A DNA stretch of 64,000 bases. Source: Halorubrum aquaticum (lineage in GTDB: Archaea; Halobacteriota; Halobacteria; Halobacteriales; Haloferacaceae). The DNA is taken from contig NZ_FOPZ01000010.1 of NCBI RefSeq assembly GCF_900113615.1, positions 1 to 64,000 of the forward strand, read 5' to 3'. Shown here piece by piece: positions 61,914-64,000 of the stretch. Below the pieces are notes generated by a model. The model saw only the letters and a program-made list of their open reading frames with translations. It searched no databases and was not told where the DNA came from. Both the position numbers and the translations under genes were made by a program. Position 1 is the stretch's first letter, and the number at the start of each line of letters is the position of its first letter.

Positions 61914-62384
61914 TCAGTTCGCCATTACCGAGTAGACGCCGCCGAGGACCACACCGTAGACGACGTGGCCGACGAGGCTCTCGACGCCGACGTTCGGCAG
62001 CGGCGGCGCGCCCGGGAACCCGACGGCGCCGAGCCAGATCGGCATCGCGATCACCGCGAGCGCGACCCAGACGAGGAAGCCGTAGCCCGCACCGACCCCG
62101 AGGCTCGTTCCGGTCGAGCGTCCCAGGCCCGGCTTCAGGCTCGCGATCGCCGCGAACCCGAGACCGATGACCGCGCCGTGGGACATGTGGATCGCCCAGC
62201 CGAGGGCGCCGGCGGGACCCTGGATGCCGTACATCGCCGGGATCGCCATCTGTAGCACGCCGGGGGTCATCATCGACATCATCGCGCCGAAGACGAGCCC
62301 GCCGACCAGTCCACCGGTCACGCCCGCCCTCCAGTTGCCGGTCTCCGTCGATACGCCCGTCGTCGTCGCGGTTTCGGTCGCCAT
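61914..62384 (-). CDS. Hypothetical four-helix membrane protein
   Basis: A 156-residue membrane protein with Gly-rich helices: about residues 20-45, 60-82, 95-118 and 135-154. Residues such as GGLVGGLVFGAMMSMMTPGV and MSHGAVIGLGFAAIASL are notable. Related haloarchaeal proteins are sometimes labelled histidine kinase in databases, but no kinase motif is present. A GTTTATTACC TATA-like element lies about 27 bases upstream of the ATG. Confidence 0.72.
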   Translation of the reverse strand: MATETATTTGVSTETGNWRAGVTGGLVGGLVFGAMMSMMTPGVLQMAIPAMYGIQGPAGALGWAIHMSHGAVIGLGFAAIASLKPGLGRSTGTSLGVGAGYGFLVWVALAVIAMPIWLGAVGFPGAPPLPNVGVESLVGHVVYGVVLGGVYSVMAN

Positions 62385-62554
62385 ATCCCGCTCGTCGCAC
62401 GATAACCGGTAATAAACGCCGGTAGTGTGCGTTCGTGCCGCACGGGACCTCAACGGATATATACGGTGGGTTCCAACTTCAGGGGGTTTCGTCGATCGAC
62501 CACTTCCGCCGAGGTACCCGACCCCTTTTGCCCGATGCCGCCGAAGCCTCGGCC

Positions 62555-64000
62555 GTGTCAGAGTCGCCGCACCTGCGGTTCTTCCCGTACGAGGAGCCGT
62601 ACCCGAACCAGCGCGAGGCGATGGACCGGGTCGCCAACGCGCTCTCTCGGGGCCAGGACGTGCTGTTCGAGGGCGCGCCGGGGACGGGAAAGACCCTCTC
62701 CGCGCTCGTGCCCGCGCTCGAGCACGCGCGGGAGAACGACCGTACCGTCGTCATCACGACGAACGTCCACCAGCAGATGCGCCAGTTCGTCGAGGACGCT
62801 CGCGCGATCACGCGAACCGAACCGCTCCGCGCGGTCGTGTTCAAGGGGAAGTCCTCGATGTGCCACATCGGCGTCGACTACCAGGAGTGTCAGACGCTCC
62901 GGGACACCACCCGCTCGATGGTGGAGACGGAGTCGGAGAAGCACGAACTCGAGCAGCGTCAGCGCGAGCTGCTCGCGGAGAGCCGCGAGGGCGACGCCGG
63001 GGCCGCCGAGGCCCGTGAGGCGGTCATGGACGAGCTCGACGACCTCGAGGAGGAGATGGACGAGTTCGAGGCGGCGAACGTCTGTGAACGGTACCACAAC
63101 AACCTGACCCGGAACACGGACGGCTTCTTCGAGTGGCTCTTCGAGGACGTGCGAACCCCGGACGACGTCTACGAGTACGCCGAGGAGCGCGACCTGTGCG
63201 GATACGAGCTGTTGAAGGAGGGGATGGAGGGCGTGGACCTCGTCGTCTGTAACTACCACCACCTCCTCGACCCGAACATCCGCGAGCAGTTCTTCCGGTG
63301 GATCGACCGCGACCCCTCCGAGATAATCACGGTGTTCGACGAGGCGCACAACGTCGAGGACGCCGCCCGCGAGCACGCCTCCCGGTCGCTCACGGAGAAC
63401 ACCCTCGAGGCCGCCCTCGAGGAGCTCGAGGACAGCGACGACTCCCGCGCCGAGCCTGCCGAGAACGTGCTCTCGGCGTTCCGCGACGCCCTCGTCGACG
63501 CGTACGACGGCGCGCTCGGATTCGGCGCGCGCGAGTCCGTCGGCGAGAGCTGGGAGGACGTGTCGATCGCCAACGACGACCGCCGTGACGACCTCACGCT
63601 CGCCTTCCTCGAGCGGTACGAGGGCCGGGGGATCGACGCCGAGCTCGAACTCGCGGTCCAGCTCGGGAAGGCGATCGACGAGGAGTACGAGCGGGCCTAC
63701 CGCGAGGGCGAGGCGACGAGCCGGGCGGAGTGTCGCACGCTTCAGGCCGCCCGGTTCGTCTCGACGTGGATGGAGGAGGGGACCGCGCTCGGGCAGTATC
63801 CGGTCGTCTCCGTCCGTCGCGACGGCGGCACCGACGAGGTGTACGGCCGCGCCGAGCTCTACACCTGTATCCCGCGTTCGGTCACCTCGGCGCTGTTCGA
63901 GGAGGTCGCCGCCTCGGTGCTGATGAGCGCGACCCTCCGCCCCTTCGACGTGACGGAGGACGTGCTCGGCCTGGAGGACGTCGCAACGCTCGCGTACGGG
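62555..64000 (+). CDS. XPD/Rad3-like ATP-dependent DNA helicase (partial, runs off the window)
   Basis: The first 482 residues of a superfamily 2 helicase. The GTG at 62555 begins VSESPHLRFFPYEEPYPNQR (first residue read as Met). Walker A is GAPGTGKT near residues 41-48, and the DEAH box is VFDEAHNVEDAA near residue 261. Between them, Cys near 103, 111, 176 and 214 (CHIG, ECQ, VCERY, LCGYE) are placed like the Fe-S ligands of XPD. VLMSATLRPFDVTEDVLGLE begins the second helicase domain. It unwinds DNA 5' to 3' in repair. The end lies outside the window. Confidence 0.92.
   Translation, partial: MSESPHLRFFPYEEPYPNQREAMDRVANALSRGQDVLFEGAPGTGKTLSALVPALEHARENDRTVVITTNVHQQMRQFVEDARAITRTEPLRAVVFKGKSSMCHIGVDYQECQTLRDTTRSMVETESEKHELEQRQRELLAESREGDAGAAEAREAVMDELDDLEEEMDEFEAANVCERYHNNLTRNTDGFFEWLFEDVRTPDDVYEYAEERDLCGYELLKEGMEGVDLVVCNYHHLLDPNIREQFFRWIDRDPSEIITVFDEAHNVEDAAREHASRSLTENTLEAALEELEDSDDSRAEPAENVLSAFRDALVDAYDGALGFGARESVGESWEDVSIANDDRRDDLTLAFLERYEGRGIDAELELAVQLGKAIDEEYERAYREGEATSRAECRTLQAARFVSTWMEEGTALGQYPVVSVRRDGGTDEVYGRAELYTCIPRSVTSALFEEVAASVLMSATLRPFDVTEDVLGLEDVATLAYG

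Overview
The window looks like part of a haloarchaeal chromosome, most like Halorubrum and relatives. It is GC-rich with dense short-gap coding, the proteins are strongly acidic, and many genes have a TATA box 25-30 bases before the start codon (leaderless style). The gene complement is archaeal or haloarchaeal: PCNA, RadA, an XPD-like helicase, archaeal RNase P RNA, halophilic malate dehydrogenase, LysW-type arginine synthesis, dodecin, an Hvo_1808-type surface protein and several haloarchaeal DUF families. I found no tRNA, rRNA, insertion sequence or CRISPR array. It reads as core chromosome, with accessory signal confined to intergenic repeats and one gene remnant.

Layout. 0-18 kb: HTTM membrane protein, M20 amidohydrolase, cold-shock protein, ferredoxin, zinc-ribbon proteins, UspA, ROK glucokinase, PrsW-like protease, FAU-1 type RNase, then an Fe-S/small-protein stretch (NifU-like, membrane ferredoxin, PUA protein, dodecin, A-type Fe-S carrier), a PhoU/AbrB regulator and MscS. 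17.8-18.1 kb: a truncated HAD hydrolase. 18-26 kb: hisD, phytoene synthase, a 47-residue zinc finger, nicotinamidase, a secreted peptidase-like protein and nicotinate phosphoribosyltransferase. 26-30 kb: AMMECR1 protein, RNase P RNA (minus strand) and a divergent radical-SAM locus that probably carries out the last steps of the siroheme-dependent heme pathway. 30-46 kb: CPBP protease, NUDIX, ABC exporter, creatininase-like protein, mdh, MFS, histidine kinase, PCNA, phosphohexomutase, FMN reductase and rhodanese. 45.7-55.4 kb: the full LysW-dependent arginine pathway on the minus strand (argG-argH, then lysW-argX-argC-argB-argD-argE-argF), most neighbours overlapping by 4 bases. 56-64 kb: hemL, a small membrane protein, an Amt-PII fusion, radA, an ACT regulator, a membrane protein and an XPD-like helicase running off the window.

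How the genes work together. The arginine genes form a complete Glu-to-Arg route on a carrier protein. That carrier, LysW, has lost all four zinc cysteines. HemL with the AhbC/AhbD-like enzymes gives both ends of tetrapyrrole synthesis. Nicotinamidase plus NAPRTase make an NAD salvage pair. The ammonium transporter carries its own PII regulator.

The most unusual non-genic signal is a dispersed structured repeat, seen four times (about 1-115, 44067-44340, 45563-45690, 55772-55993). Short blocks are conserved while the hairpin arms differ in sequence between copies and stay self-complementary. Other signals are a 27-bp in-frame tandem repeat in argE, a 35-bp tandem repeat across the NAPRTase stop codon, a 10-bp tandem repeat beyond mdh, and a 22-bp sequence shared by two AT-rich intergenic regions.
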